A stretch of 64,000 bases of DNA from Mesorhizobium sp. J8 (GTDB lineage: Bacteria; Pseudomonadota; Alphaproteobacteria; Rhizobiales; Rhizobiaceae): contig NZ_AP024109.1 of the NCBI RefSeq assembly GCF_016591715.1, positions 3,224,001-3,288,000 of the forward strand. The letters run 5' to 3'. A program made the translations under genes and the position numbers. Shown in pieces: positions 6,403-15,671 of the stretch. The notes beneath the pieces are model-generated. The model had not been told where the DNA came from, searched no databases, and saw nothing but the letters and a program-made list of their open reading frames with translations. Each line of letters opens with the position of its first letter. The first letter of the stretch is position 1.

Positions 6403-7335
6403 TCAGCTTTCGCCTTTGCTGTACTGCGAATGCTCGAAATAAAGCACCACGCCAAGGCCGATCAGCAGCGGGATGATGAGATAGAACAGGCGGAACACCA
6501 GAAGCGCCGCAAGCACGCCGACCGGGTCCATGTCGGAAAGGCCGGTGAGGAAGACGACCTCGAACACGCCGAGCGCGCCCGGCGCATGCGACAGCAGCCC
6601 GATCGAGAACGACACGATGAACACGCCCAGCACGACGAAATAGCCGGGATTTCCGGCATCGGGGAGGGCAAAGTAGATGATCGCCGCAGCTCCCAGCAGC
6701 TCGACCGGCCCGACCAGCAACTGTCGCGCCACGATCGGCAGCGCCGGATAGTGGAGCTGGAAGCCGCCTATCTTCAAGGGTCTCAGCCCAAGCCAGCTGC
6801 CGAACGCATAGGCGCCGACGAGGATAAGCATCGCGAGCCCCGCGGCAAAGGCGGCGCCATGGTGCGGCGCGCCGGTGAAGCGGTCGATGATCTGCGGCTC
6901 GAACAGCAGAACGAGGCCGCCGAGGAAGACGCTGGACAGGATGAAGGTGAACCAGCAGATCGCCACCAGCACGCCGACCTCCTGGCCGGTCAATCCCCGC
7001 GTGGCGTAGGCGCGATAGCGGATCACCGCGCCGGAAAACACCGAGCCGCCGATATTGTGCGACACCGCGTAGGTGGTGAAGGAGCACAGCGTGACGAACA
7101 GCCACGATACTTTCTTGCCGATATGCAGCAGCGCTATGTGGTCGTAGCCGGCGAGCGAGGCATAGGCGACGACCGAGCTCAGCGCCGCCAGCACCCAATC
7201 GCGCGGCGGGATGGCGGCGATGCCGGCCCATACATCGTCGAGCGAGATGCCGCGCAGTTCGTGGATGAGCAGCCACAGCGAGAACGCCACCGCCGCGATG
7301 CCTATGACCGGCCAGAAATAGCGCCTCCAATTCAT
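6403..7335 (-). CDS. YbhN/UPF0104-type integral membrane protein (310 aa)
   Basis: A multi-pass membrane protein of the lysylphosphatidylglycerol-synthase transmembrane-domain superfamily (YbhN/AglD). About eight hydrophobic helices are visible, the first at residues 7-25 (WPVIGIAAVAFSLWLLI). The superfamily hallmark is the polar loop YAVSHNIGGSVFSGAVIRYRAY around residues 88-109. It lacks the soluble aminoacyl-transferase domain of MprF, so it is not itself a lipid-aminoacylating enzyme. Related stand-alone proteins are thought to act as lipid flippases or membrane chaperones. It is divergent from ppx. Confidence 0.8.
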   Translation of the reverse strand: MNWRRYFWPVIGIAAVAFSLWLLIHELRGISLDDVWAGIAAIPPRDWVLAALSSVVAYASLAGYDHIALLHIGKKVSWLFVTLCSFTTYAVSHNIGGSVFSGAVIRYRAYATRGLTGQEVGVLVAICWFTFILSSVFLGGLVLLFEPQIIDRFTGAPHHGAAFAAGLAMLILVGAYAFGSWLGLRPLKIGGFQLHYPALPIVARQLLVGPVELLGAAAIIYFALPDAGNPGYFVVLGVFIVSFSIGLLSHAPGALGVFEVVFLTGLSDMDPVGVLAALLVFRLFYLIIPLLIGLGVVLYFEHSQYSKGES

Positions 7336-7599
7336 GGCGTCGTCATCATGCGTTGCAGCTCATTGATTTGATGTTGCCCAACCCCTTCGAACCCGCATTT
7401 GAGACATGCCTGATTGAAGCCGGCTATTCAACCGGCAAGACATTGCCCCAACGTGACGCTGGCAAATGTGACGTTAGCGAAATTCGGCCACGCGCTCTTG
7501 GTGATTGCGAACGGCGCTGCTACTCTGCCCTCAACTTGAAACAAATCGAGGTGCCTGCTGCGTCCGTTCCCGGTTCGCGCGGCGCCGGAAGGAACTGAA

Positions 7600-8961
7600 G
7601 TGGAAGACCACGATACCGGCGCGGGCGCGTCGGCAGTGGGCATGTCCGGGGCACCGCCGACGCAGCCGGCGAGCCCGCAGCCGGCGCGATTCAGCCGCCA
7701 CGCTGGCGCGCACCAAAGACATGCCGACCCCAGACATGCCGGCCACAAGCAAACTGGCGCAAGTCAGGCCGACCGGCATGGCGATCAGCCGAAAGGCAAG
7801 ACGCGCAAGCGCCGCAAACGCAAGCGGGGCCGCAAGGTATTCGCGCGCGACGAGAACGGCGTCGTGCCGCAGCCTGCGCCTGCCGCCACGGCGGCAAGCC
7901 AACCGCGGAGCGCGCCTTCGCCGGTCGAGCCGAGGCTGGCGGCCCCGCAGCGTCCGCCGCAACAGGAATTGCCTGTCTTTGCCGCGCTCGACCTCGGCAC
8001 CAATAATTGCCGGTTGCTGGTCGCGGTGCCTGGCCGTCACGGCCAGTTCCGCGTCATCGACGCTTTCTCGCGCATCGTCAGGCTGGGCGAGGGGCTGACG
8101 GCCAGCGGCCGGCTCAGCCAGGCGGCGATGGACCGCGCGGTCGAGGCGCTGAAGATCTGCGGCGAGAAGCTGCGCAACCGCAAGATCAGGAAAGCCAGGC
8201 TGATCGCCACGGAGGCCTGCCGCTCGGCCGCCAACGGTATCGAGTTCTTGGATCGGGTCGAGCGCGAGGCCGGGCTGAAGCTCGAGATCATCGACCGCCA
8301 GACCGAGGCCCGCCTGGCCGTTTCCGGCTGCGGCTCGCTGGTCGAGCGCGACACGCAAGGCGTGGTGCTGTTCGACATCGGCGGCGGCTCGTCGGAAATC
8401 GCGCTGATCGACCTGACTGGACGGCGTTCGCCACGTCTGGCCAACCACATCGTGTCCTGGACGTCGCTGCCCGTCGGCGTGGTCTCGCTCGCGGAGCGCT
8501 TCGGCGGCCGCACCGTGACGCGCGAGACCTTTGCCGCCATGGTCGACGATGTGGCCGCCCGGCTAAAGGCCTTCGACGGCCGCGACCGGCTCGCGCATGT
8601 GCTGGCCAGCCCCAACTTCCATCTGCTCGGCACGTCCGGCACGGTGACGACGCTCGCCGGCGTGCATCTCGATCTCGATCGCTATGATCGCCGCCGCGTC
8701 GATGGCCTCTGGATGGACCGCGACAGCGTCGATCGCATGATCGAGCGGCTGATCGGCTGGGATTTCCAACAGCGCTGCGCCAACCCCTGCATCGGCGCCG
8801 ACCGCGCAGACCTCGTTCTCGCCGGCTGCGCCATCCTGGAAGCGATCCGCGGTGTATGGCCATCCGAGCGGCTGCGCGTCGCCGACCGGGGTCTGCGCGA
8901 GGGGATTTTGAGCGAGCTGATGGCCGATGACGGCGTCTGGCGCAATGGTGGGCGCCGATGA
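7600..8961 (+). CDS. ppx: Exopolyphosphatase/pppGpp phosphohydrolase (Ppx/GppA) with long disordered N-terminus
   Basis: Ppx/GppA enzymes hydrolyse terminal phosphate from polyphosphate or pppGpp. The ASKHA-fold core starts near residue 126: [12 protein letters not shown] (phosphate-1 loop, residue 129 on), IATEACRSA with the catalytic Glu near 207, and [12 protein letters not shown] (phosphate-2 loop). The C-terminal HD-like domain of E. coli PPX is missing, as in shorter homologues. Residues 1-125 are Pro/Ala/Gln-rich with an Arg/Lys cluster ([11 protein letters not shown], 70-80), likely disordered and possibly a polyphosphate or RNA contact. Start is GTG behind AAGGA. It overlaps rlmE by four bases (ATGA). 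Confidence 0.88.
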   Translation: MEDHDTGAGASAVGMSGAPPTQPASPQPARFSRHAGAHQRHADPRHAGHKQTGASQADRHGDQPKGKTRKRRKRKRGRKVFARDENGVVPQPAPAATAASQPRSAPSPVEPRLAAPQRPPQQELPVFAALDLGTNNCRLLVAVPGRHGQFRVIDAFSRIVRLGEGLTASGRLSQAAMDRAVEALKICGEKLRNRKIRKARLIATEACRSAANGIEFLDRVEREAGLKLEIIDRQTEARLAVSGCGSLVERDTQGVVLFDIGGGSSEIALIDLTGRRSPRLANHIVSWTSLPVGVVSLAERFGGRTVTRETFAAMVDDVAARLKAFDGRDRLAHVLASPNFHLLGTSGTVTTLAGVHLDLDRYDRRRVDGLWMDRDSVDRMIERLIGWDFQQRCANPCIGADRADLVLAGCAILEAIRGVWPSERLRVADRGLREGILSELMADDGVWRNGGRR

Positions 8962-9653
8962 CGAAGAAGCCGGAAAAGCCAGGCTCTGGAAGCATTCGCG
9001 TCCTCAAGACCCGCATCAAGAAGAAGAGTGGCCTGAAGGAATCCTCGCGCCGCTGGCTTGAGCGCCACATGAACGATCCCTATGTGCAGCGCTCCAAGGC
9101 AGACGGGTACCGCTCCCGCGCGGCCTACAAGCTGATCGAGATCGACGACAAGCATCATCTCCTGAAGCCCGGCATGAAGGTCATCGACCTGGGCGCCGCG
9201 CCCGGCGGCTGGTGCCAGGTGGCGGCCGCACGGACGAAGTCAAGCGCCGAAAATCCGCATGTGGTCGGCATCGACTATCTCGAAATGGATCCAGTCCCGG
9301 GCGCCGTCATCCTGCAGATGGATTTCCTCGATCCGGACGCGCCGCAAAAACTGGCCGAAGCGCTCGGTGGCCAGCCGGACGTTGTGCTGTCCGACATGGC
9401 CGCGCCCACGACCGGCCATCGCCGCACCGATCATCTGCGCACCATGCATCTGTGCGAAGTCGCCGCCGATTTCGCGCTGCATGTGCTCAAGCCCGGCGGG
9501 CATTTCCTCGCCAAGACGTTCCAGGGCGGCGCCGAGAACGAGCTCTTGTCGCTGCTGAAGCAGAACTTCCGCTCGGTCCATCATGTGAAGCCGCCGGCCT
9601 CGCGCGATGAATCGGTGGAGCTGTATCTGCTGGCGAAGGAGTTTAAGGGGTAG
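8958..9653 (+). CDS. rlmE: 23S rRNA 2'-O-ribose uridine-2552 methyltransferase RlmE (231 aa)
   Basis: RlmE (FtsJ/RrmJ) methylates U2552 of 23S rRNA in the large subunit A-loop, a late assembly step. The SAM-binding motif is DLGAAPGGW (residues 77-85). The catalytic K-D-K-E tetrad maps to K58, D146, K186 and E221, with spacing that matches E. coli RlmE nearly exactly. A basic N-terminal extension of about 20 residues is present ([13 protein letters not shown]). It is translationally coupled to ppx by ATGA overlap, an arrangement common in rhizobia. Confidence 0.95.
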   Translation: MTKKPEKPGSGSIRVLKTRIKKKSGLKESSRRWLERHMNDPYVQRSKADGYRSRAAYKLIEIDDKHHLLKPGMKVIDLGAAPGGWCQVAAARTKSSAENPHVVGIDYLEMDPVPGAVILQMDFLDPDAPQKLAEALGGQPDVVLSDMAAPTTGHRRTDHLRTMHLCEVAADFALHVLKPGGHFLAKTFQGGAENELLSLLKQNFRSVHHVKPPASRDESVELYLLAKEFKG

Positions 9654-9801
9654 CCCTTCTCCTTCTCCCCTTGTGGGAGAAGGTGGATCGGCGCGATAGC
9701 GCCGAGACGGATGAGGGGTGGTCCAGCGGAGTGAGGCGCTGGCTTTTCCCGGAACTCCCCTCATCCGTCGCCGTCGGCGGCATCCTCTCTAAGAAGAGGA
9801 A
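9654..9801. repeat. RIME-like intergenic mosaic element
   Basis: Both ends carry the signature of rhizobial RIME elements. The left end is CTTCTCCCC..GGGAGAAGG followed by a GGCGCGATAGCGCC palindrome and GGATGAGGGG. The right end is the inverted CCCCTCATCC arm with a purine-rich end. It separates the convergent genes rlmE and the MFS gene and can form bidirectional hairpins, probably serving as a shared terminator. Confidence 0.8.
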
Positions 9802-9809
9802 GCAGCGCT

Positions 9810-11231
9810 CTACTTCCCCGCCGTTCCCACCGATTCCAGCGTTTTCGGCGTGGTCAGCCGGCCATGGCCCGAGACGGCACTGCCGGCCTCCGGCGCAAGC
9901 CGCATGAAGGTGATCGAGGCTGCCGCCGATACGGCCGCCACGATGAAGAAGGCGATGTGGAAATCCCGCAGATTCAGCGGCCCGCCGTGGATCGAGGTCG
10001 ATACTTCGAGGATGCCGCCGGCCAGCGCCACGCCCATCGCGATCGACAATTGCTGGAAGACCGCCGTGATCGGCGTCGCCTTGCTGGTGTCGGCGGGCGT
10101 GATCTCGGCATAGGAGAGCGCGTTGACGCCGGTGAAGAACATCGAGCGGATGAAGCCGCCGACCAGCAGGATCGCCAACATCAGCGCGTAGGGCGTCTGC
10201 GGCGTGAACAGGCCGTAGATGGCGATCGACGCGGCCGCGACCAGCGAACCCCAGATCAGCACGCGCCGGAAGCCGGCGAGCCGGAACAGCAGCGCGGTGA
10301 CGAACTTCATGCCGATGGCGCCGATCGCCGAGACGAAGGTAATCATGCCCGACTGGAACGGCGTCAGCCCGAAGCCGATCTGGAACATCAGCGGCAAAAG
10401 AAACGGCACCGCGCCGATGCCGATGCGAAACAGCGAGCCGCCAAGCACCGAGGATCGGAAGACCTGGTTGCGGAACAGCTCCAGCGCCAGCAGCGGGTTC
10501 CTGGCGCGGCGGGCGTGGATGAGATAAAGCACGCCGGAGATCACCCCGACCGCCACGGTGACGAAACCGGCCAGCGGCGGCAGCGCCGGCAGGCTGACGA
10601 CGGAAAGGCCGAAGACGACGCCGGACGCTGCGAGCCCGCTGAGCACAAATCCCGGGAAATCGAGCGGCGGCGTCTCGGCGGGCTCGGTTTCGGGCAAGAA
10701 CCGCGTGGCGAGCCAGATGCCCAGCAGCCCGATCGGCACGTTGATGAGAAAGATCCAGTGCCAGGTGAAATAGGTGGTGATGAAGCCGCCGATCGGTGGG
10801 CCGACCAGCGGTCCGACCAGCGCCGGCACGGTCAGCCAGGACATCGCCGCGACCAGTTCGTTCTTCGGCGTGGCGCGCACCAGCACCAGGCGCCCGACCG
10901 GGGTCATCATCGCGCCGCCTATGCCTTGCAGGAAGCGCGACACCACGAAAGCCGGCAGCGAATTGGAAAAGGCGCAGGCGACGGAGCCGGCGATGAAGAC
11001 GCCGATCGCGGCGCGGAACACGGTCTTGGCTCCGAACCGGTCCGCCATCCAGCCGCTGATCGGAATGAAGATCGCCAGCGACACCAGATAGGCCGTCAGC
11101 GCCAGCTTCAGCGCGATCGGGCTGGTATGGATGTCGACAGCGATCGCCGGCAGCGACGTCGCGATCACGGTCGAATCCATGTTCTCCATGAAAAGTGCGA
11201 CCGCCAGGATAAGCGGAATGATGCGGTTCAA
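9810..11231 (-). CDS. MFS transporter, DHA2 (EmrB-like) drug exporter family (473 aa)
   Basis: A 14-helix-type major facilitator, probably a proton-driven drug exporter. The first helix has MENMDSTVIATSLPAI, characteristic of the DHA2 family, followed by the loop 2-3 motif GWMADRFGAKTVF and the motif C-like GPLVGPPIGGFI stretch. Its length is normal. The reading frame starts at TTG 11231; no clear ribosome binding site is visible, and the ATG at 11189 would cut into helix 1. No regulator is adjacent. It is divergent from the toxin-antitoxin pair. Confidence 0.85.
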   Translation of the reverse strand: MNRIIPLILAVALFMENMDSTVIATSLPAIAVDIHTSPIALKLALTAYLVSLAIFIPISGWMADRFGAKTVFRAAIGVFIAGSVACAFSNSLPAFVVSRFLQGIGGAMMTPVGRLVLVRATPKNELVAAMSWLTVPALVGPLVGPPIGGFITTYFTWHWIFLINVPIGLLGIWLATRFLPETEPAETPPLDFPGFVLSGLAASGVVFGLSVVSLPALPPLAGFVTVAVGVISGVLYLIHARRARNPLLALELFRNQVFRSSVLGGSLFRIGIGAVPFLLPLMFQIGFGLTPFQSGMITFVSAIGAIGMKFVTALLFRLAGFRRVLIWGSLVAAASIAIYGLFTPQTPYALMLAILLVGGFIRSMFFTGVNALSYAEITPADTSKATPITAVFQQLSIAMGVALAGGILEVSTSIHGGPLNLRDFHIAFFIVAAVSAAASITFMRLAPEAGSAVSGHGRLTTPKTLESVGTAGK

Positions 11232-11402
11232 GGGGAAACGCTCTGATTTGTCTTCGCGATTCTAGGCCCGGCTTGGGGGCGAACCGGTGCGACCCGGCGG
11301 TTATCATGCCTCGGCCCGGATGTCGCATTAAATTGCTGTCACTTTTCAGCGACCGCAACCACTGGTGTTCATCATGGCTTGCCAAAGGCGACGTCGATCA
11401 TT

Positions 11403-11425
11403 ATTGTAGTGAATATAACTACAAT
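11403..11425 (+). promoter_or_regulatory. Palindromic operator before the toxin-antitoxin pair
   Basis: A perfect inverted repeat, ATTGTAGT-N7-ACTACAAT (arms 11403-11410 and 11418-11425), ends 12 bp before the antitoxin ATG. The spacer is AT-rich. Phd/YefM antitoxins autoregulate through such palindromes, so this is the likely operator. Confidence 0.8.
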
Positions 11426-11437
11426 CTGGCGTATATC

Positions 11438-11683
11438 ATGGATGAAGCCGTCTCTGCAGCCGAAGCCAATCGCAAGTTTTCCCTCATTCTTCGCGGGGTA
11501 CGGGATGGCCAGAGCTACGTCGTGACCAGTCATGGCCGGCCCGTGGCGCGGATTGTGCCCGCCGAAAAGAGCGAAGGGGTGGCTTCCCGCTCGCGAGCGT
11601 CGCTGCTGTCGCGTCTCAGGCGCCAGCCTGTTGTCGACGCCGGAAAATGGACTCGTGACGAACTTTACGAGGACGACCGGTGA
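11438..11683 (+). CDS. Type II antitoxin, Phd/YefM family (81 aa)
   Basis: The N-terminal Phd/YefM fold is recognisable: EAVSAAEANRKFSLILRGVR, then SYVVTSHGRPVARIVP, the strand ending in the family's GRPVA-I-P motif. The C-terminal residues 50-81 are basic then acidic (DELYEDDR) and would wrap the toxin. The ATG at 11438 is chosen because it begins the domain; the longer frame from 11273 runs through the operator. Its stop overlaps the GTG start of the PIN toxin. Confidence 0.88.
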   Translation: MDEAVSAAEANRKFSLILRGVRDGQSYVVTSHGRPVARIVPAEKSEGVASRSRASLLSRLRRQPVVDAGKWTRDELYEDDR

Positions 11684-12129
11684 AGGTCGCAATCGACACC
11701 AATGTCCTTGCTTATGCCGAAGGTGTGAACGACGCGGAAAAACGCGAGATCGTCCTCGAACTGCTGGCCAACGTTCCCCAAGAGGGGACGGTCATTCCTG
11801 TTCAGGTCCTTGGCGAATTGTTCAATGTGCTGGTGCGCAAGGCAGGTCGATCGCATGCAGAAGCCCGGGACGCACTCCTGAACTGGCGCGATGCGTTCCC
11901 GGTTGTCGGAACGACGCCCGAGGCGATGATGACGGCCGTGGACCTGGCCGCGGACCATCGCTTCGGCATTTGGGATGCGGTCATTCTGTCCACAGCCTCG
12001 CAATCGGGTTGCCGGTTGCTCCTGTCGGAGGACCTGCAACATGGCTTCACCTGGGGCGGCGTCACCATCGTCAATCCCTTTGTGTCACCGCGCCATGCGT
12101 TGCTCAGCGACCTGCTAGGCACCAAATGA
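11680..12129 (+). CDS. PIN domain ribonuclease toxin (VapC-like, 149 aa)
   Basis: A PIN-domain protein expected to cleave RNA with Mg2+. The acidic residues appear in order: Asp6 in the opening motif VAIDTNVLAYA, Glu in GELFNVLV (about residue 46), and Asp in FGIWDAVILSTA (about 100). The length is somewhat longer than the classic 130-residue VapC. Translation starts at GTG 11680, overlapping the antitoxin stop TGA. The pairing of a Phd/YefM antitoxin with a PIN toxin is common. Confidence 0.88.
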   Translation: MKVAIDTNVLAYAEGVNDAEKREIVLELLANVPQEGTVIPVQVLGELFNVLVRKAGRSHAEARDALLNWRDAFPVVGTTPEAMMTAVDLAADHRFGIWDAVILSTASQSGCRLLLSEDLQHGFTWGGVTIVNPFVSPRHALLSDLLGTK

Positions 12130-12186
12130 GAAGCTGAAGCGCCCCTTAACGACCGGCTTTCCTTCCGTCCCGGGACGTGTTACCAG

Positions 12187-12248
12187 CCAGCGCCAATCCT
12201 GAAAGGGAAGATGAGAGTCGGCGCTGGCCAATCGGCCCAGCGCCTTTT
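12187..12248 (+). promoter_or_regulatory. Three-segment attenuator-like leader upstream of guaB
   Basis: Segment 1 CCAGCGCC (12187-12194) is complementary to segment 2 GGCGCTGG (12220-12227). Segment 2 is also complementary to segment 3 CCAGCGCC (12237-12244), which is followed by TTTT. The 1:2 and 2:3 pairings exclude each other, as in an antiterminator/terminator switch. A perfect 12-bp palindrome CGTCCCGGGACG lies upstream at 12166-12177. The regulatory role is inference; the T-tract is short. Confidence 0.5.
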
Positions 12249-12269
12249 CCGCATTCAAAAGGACTGGCC

Positions 12270-13772
12270 ATGGCAAGAATCATCGAAACGTCCACCGGCG
12301 CTTTGGCGCTGACCTTCGACGACGTGCTCCTGCAGCCCGGCCATTCCGAGGTGATGCCGGGCGAAACCGACATCCGCACCCGCATTGCCGGCGACATCGA
12401 TCTCAACGTGCCGATCCTGTCAGCGGCCATGGACACCGTCACCGAGGCGCGGCTGGCGATCGCCATGGCGCAGGCTGGCGGCATCGGCGTCATCCACCGC
12501 AATCTGACCCCGGCCGAGCAGGCCGAGCAGGTCCGGCAGGTGAAGAAATTCGAATCCGGCATGGTGGTGAACCCGGTCACCATCGGTCCCGACGCCACGC
12601 TCGCCGACGCGCTGGCGCTGATGCGCACAAACGGAATTTCCGGCATTCCGGTGGTCGAGAATGGCGGCACCGGCGGCCACACGGTCGGCCGTCTCGTCGG
12701 CATCCTCACCAACCGCGACGTGCGTTTCGCCTCCGATCCGTCGCAGAAGGTCTACGAGCTGATGACCCGTGAGAACCTGATCACGGTCAAGGAGAATGTC
12801 GACCAGGACGAGGCCAAGCGCCTGCTCCACAAGCATCGCATCGAGAAGCTGGTGGTAGTCGACAGGAAGGGCAATTGCGTCGGCCTGATCACCGTCAAGG
12901 ACATCGAGAAGTCGCAGCTCAACCCGCACGCCACCAAGGACGCTCAGGGTCGCCTGCGCGCCGCCGCCGCCACCAGCGTCGGCGATGACGGCTTCGAGCG
13001 CGCCGAGCGCCTGATCGATGCCGGCGTGGACTTGCTGGTCATCGACACCGCGCACGGCCACTCGCAGCGCGTGCTGGAGGCCGTGGCGCGAGCGAAGAAG
13101 CTCTCCAATTCAGTGCGCATCCTGGCCGGCAATGTCGCCACGGCCGATGGCACGCGGGCGCTGATCGATGCCGGCGCCGACGCCGTCAAGGTCGGCATCG
13201 GCCCGGGTTCGATCTGCACCACCAGGATCGTCGCCGGCGTCGGTGTGCCGCAGCTTTCGGCGATCATGTCGGCGGTCGAAACGGCGAGCAAGGCCGGCGT
13301 CAGCGTCATTGCCGATGGCGGCATCAAATATTCGGGCGATCTCGCCAAGGCGCTCGCCGCGGGCGCAAGCGCGGCCATGATCGGCTCGCTGTTAGCCGGC
13401 ACCGACGAGAGCCCGGGCGAGGTCTATCTGCACCAAGGCCGCTCGTTCAAGGCTTACCGCGGCATGGGCTCGGTCGGCGCCATGGCGCGTGGCTCGGCGG
13501 ACCGCTACTTCCAGGCCGAGGTTCGCGACACCCTCAAACTGGTTCCGGAGGGCATTGAAGGGCAGGTTCCCTACAAAGGACCTGTGGCTGGTGTGCTGCA
13601 CCAGCTTGCAGGCGGCCTGAAAGCCGCTATGGGTTATGTGGGTGGACGTGACCTTGCAGACTTCCGCGAGCGCGCCACCTTTGTGCGCATATCCAACGCC
13701 GGACTTCGTGAAAGCCACGCCCATGACGTCACGATCACCCGCGAAAGCCCCAATTACCCGGGCGGACTTTGA
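12270..13772 (+). CDS. guaB: Inosine-5'-monophosphate dehydrogenase (500 aa)
   Basis: IMPDH oxidises IMP to XMP with NAD+, the committed step of GMP synthesis. The TIM barrel opens with [14 protein letters not shown]. The inserted CBS pair occupies about residues 95-215. The catalytic loop is [13 protein letters not shown] with Cys316, and the flap residues lie in [15 protein letters not shown]. The ATG at 12270 has AAAGGA 7-12 nt upstream; the in-frame ATG at 12177 is rejected because it lies inside the hairpin leader. A short membrane-protein gene overlaps its 3' end. Confidence 0.97.
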   Translation: MARIIETSTGALALTFDDVLLQPGHSEVMPGETDIRTRIAGDIDLNVPILSAAMDTVTEARLAIAMAQAGGIGVIHRNLTPAEQAEQVRQVKKFESGMVVNPVTIGPDATLADALALMRTNGISGIPVVENGGTGGHTVGRLVGILTNRDVRFASDPSQKVYELMTRENLITVKENVDQDEAKRLLHKHRIEKLVVVDRKGNCVGLITVKDIEKSQLNPHATKDAQGRLRAAAATSVGDDGFERAERLIDAGVDLLVIDTAHGHSQRVLEAVARAKKLSNSVRILAGNVATADGTRALIDAGADAVKVGIGPGSICTTRIVAGVGVPQLSAIMSAVETASKAGVSVIADGGIKYSGDLAKALAAGASAAMIGSLLAGTDESPGEVYLHQGRSFKAYRGMGSVGAMARGSADRYFQAEVRDTLKLVPEGIEGQVPYKGPVAGVLHQLAGGLKAAMGYVGGRDLADFRERATFVRISNAGLRESHAHDVTITRESPNYPGGL

Positions 13773-14364
13773 TCGGCAGGCCGATCAGTCCGACCGCCAG
13801 CGGAGACTGTGGCGTGATCTGAGCACGGCGGTGTTGCGGCTTTCGCGTCACGCAGCGGCGCTCTCCATTGCTTCGATCGCGCTGTTCCTCGTCATGACGG
13901 CGCTGGAATTTCTCTATTTCCAGCGCTTGAGCGGCGGCTTGATCTCGCTTGACATGCGCGTCGCCGGCTTCACGCCCGATGAAGGCATGGCGTGGCTCAC
14001 CGCGCTCGGCCGGCGCGGCGGCGAGATCATCATCGTCTGGCACTACCTGACCTTCGACCTTCTGTTCCCGGCACTGCTGTCGTTGACGCTGGTAAGCCTC
14101 ATCCTTGTTTTCGGACGGCGGCTCAGCACGTTCCGCGCCATGCCGGCGCAGCTCCAGGCATTGTTCTCGCTGGCGCTGGTGCTTCCCTATGCGATCGCCG
14201 ACTACGCTCAGAATTTCGCCCTGGCCCGGCTGCTCTCCGATTTCCAACTGGCCAATCCGGATTCTTTGGCCTTCGCCTCGTTGCTAACCGTCACCAAATT
14301 CGCGCTGCTGGCGATCCCGGTCTTCGTCATTGCGGTCTTCGCGCTGGCAGTAAAGCGGCGCTGA
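13723..14364 (+). CDS. Four-helix integral membrane protein of unknown function (213 aa)
   Basis: Four hydrophobic segments are seen: about residues 40-60 (ALSIASIALFLVMTALEFLY), 105-130 (LLFPALLSLTLVSLILVF), 145-160 (LFSLALVLPYAIADY) and 185-208 (FALLAIPVFVIAVFALAV). A charged, Arg/Asp-rich N-terminus precedes them. No transporter or enzyme motif is recognised. The ATG at 13723 makes the gene overlap guaB by 50 bp; a later non-ATG start after guaB cannot be ruled out. Confidence 0.6.
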   Translation: MTSRSPAKAPITRADFDRQADQSDRQRRLWRDLSTAVLRLSRHAAALSIASIALFLVMTALEFLYFQRLSGGLISLDMRVAGFTPDEGMAWLTALGRRGGEIIIVWHYLTFDLLFPALLSLTLVSLILVFGRRLSTFRAMPAQLQALFSLALVLPYAIADYAQNFALARLLSDFQLANPDSLAFASLLTVTKFALLAIPVFVIAVFALAVKRR

Positions 14365-14369
14365 GCGGA

Positions 14370-14519
14370 CTTTCCTTTCCTCTTTGTAGGAGAAGGAAAG
14401 GGGCGTTAGAGCAATTTCAGGAAAAGTGTGAACGGTTTTCCGTCCAGGAACGCGTTAAATCAACGCGTTAAATCAAAGAGGTAGGGCGTTTCGCCGTTTC
14501 CGTGAAACGGTGAAACGCA
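14370..14519. repeat. Hairpin plus diverged REP-like palindromic element
   Basis: A purine/pyrimidine hairpin (CTTTCCTTTCCT..AGGAGAAGGAAAG, 14370-14401) is followed by a sequence related to other palindromes in this window: CAGGAAAAGTG..GAACGGTTTTCCGT at about 14418-14443. Further short repeats follow: two copies of ACGCGTTAAATCA, and GTTTCGCCGTTTCCGTGAAAC. It lies between convergent genes and runs up to the rnd stop codon. Confidence 0.65.
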
Positions 14520-15671
14520 CTATAGGTCGAACACCGCGATCCTGCGCTTGTCGAACTTGATGCCGATCTCGCCGCGCACCAGCCTCAGCGCCTGCTCGCC
14601 GAAAACCGCGCGCCGCCAGCCCTGCAGCGCTGGTACGTCGGCTTCGTCGCCTTCGGCCGCTATGCGGTCGATATCGTCGCTGGAGGCCAGAACCTTGGTG
14701 GCGACGCCTTCCTTCTCGGCGACGATCCTGAGCAGCACCTTGAGCAGTTCCGCCGCCGCGCTCGAGCCTTCCGGCGGCTGCACGCTTTTCGGCAGTTTCG
14801 GCATCGCGTCCTTGGGCACGGCGAGGGCTGCATTCACCGCGCCGAGCAGCGCCGTTGCCGTCGCGGAACGCTCCCAGCCTTTCGGCGTGGTGCGCAGTTT
14901 GCCGAGCGCCGCCGCGTCGCGCGGCGCCTGCTGCGCGATCTCGTAGATCGCGTCGTCTTTCAGAACGCGGCCGCGCGGCACGTCGCGCTCGCGGGCCTCG
15001 CGCTCGCGCCAGGCGGCCACCGCCTGGACGATCGCCAGCTCCTGCGGCTTGCGCAAGCGCATCTTCAACCGCTTCCAGGCATCCTCGGGATGCGGATCGT
15101 AGGTCTCGCGCGAGGTGAGGATATCCATCTCCTCGTTCAGCCAGTGTGCGCGGTTCTCGCGCTTCAGCTCGGCGCTGAGGTGCTGGTAGACCTTGATCAG
15201 GTGGGTGACGTCGGCAAGCGCGTATTCGAGCTGCTTGTCGGAGAGCGGCCGGTGCCGCCAGTCGGTGAAGCGCGAGGACTTGTCCAGCCGCGCTCCGGTG
15301 ACCTTCTGCACGAGCTGGTCGTAGGAAACGCTGTCGCCGAAGCCGCAGACCATCGCCGCCACCTGCGTGTCGAACACCGGGTGCGGCACCAGATCGCCGA
15401 GATGGACGATGATTTCGATGTCCTGGCGTGCCGCGTGGAAGACCTTCAGCACCGCTTCATTGGCCATGAGCCGGAAGAACGGCTTCAGGTCGATGCCGGG
15501 CGCCAACGGATCGATAAGCGCCTCGATCCCAGGCGCGGCGATCTGGATCAGGCAAAGGATCGGCCAGAAGGTCGTTTCGCGGATGAATTCGGTATCGACG
15601 GTAACGAATTCCGACTTTTCGAACGCCGCGATAACGCTCTCGAGTTCTTCTTGTGTGGTGATGACGCGCAT
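14520..15671 (-). CDS. rnd: Ribonuclease D (383 aa)
   Basis: RNase D is a DEDD-type 3'-5' exonuclease that trims tRNA and other structured RNA 3' ends. The first acidic pair sits in VTVDTEFIRETTFWP (residues about 22-36). Exo II lies around KVFHAARQDIEIIVHLG, and Exo III around DKQLEYALADVTHLI. A C-terminal HRDC domain follows from about residue 205 (REREARERDVPRGRVLKDDAIYEIA). Length is normal. The ATG at 15671 is used; an in-frame TTG just before it is less likely. It is convergent with the membrane-protein gene. Confidence 0.94.
   Translation of the reverse strand: MRVITTQEELESVIAAFEKSEFVTVDTEFIRETTFWPILCLIQIAAPGIEALIDPLAPGIDLKPFFRLMANEAVLKVFHAARQDIEIIVHLGDLVPHPVFDTQVAAMVCGFGDSVSYDQLVQKVTGARLDKSSRFTDWRHRPLSDKQLEYALADVTHLIKVYQHLSAELKRENRAHWLNEEMDILTSRETYDPHPEDAWKRLKMRLRKPQELAIVQAVAAWREREARERDVPRGRVLKDDAIYEIAQQAPRDAAALGKLRTTPKGWERSATATALLGAVNAALAVPKDAMPKLPKSVQPPEGSSAAAELLKVLLRIVAEKEGVATKVLASSDDIDRIAAEGDEADVPALQGWRRAVFGEQALRLVRGEIGIKFDKRRIAVFDL

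Noticed and set aside
6248..7330. Long minus-strand frame inside the YbhN-type gene
   Set aside because: It is a frame-shifted shadow of 6403-7335, dominated by Arg/Gly/Ala and lacking hydrophobic segments.
6430..7371. Plus-strand frame of 313 residues
   Set aside because: Antisense to the membrane protein gene; composition is Arg/Gln/Asp-rich, typical of high-G+C antisense frames.
9643..11385. Minus-strand frame of 580 residues
   Set aside because: It overlaps the DHA2 transporter gene in another frame and has no hydrophobic helices.
12177..12269. Upstream in-frame start for guaB
   Set aside because: It would translate through the hairpin leader; AAAGGA and family length support ATG 12270.
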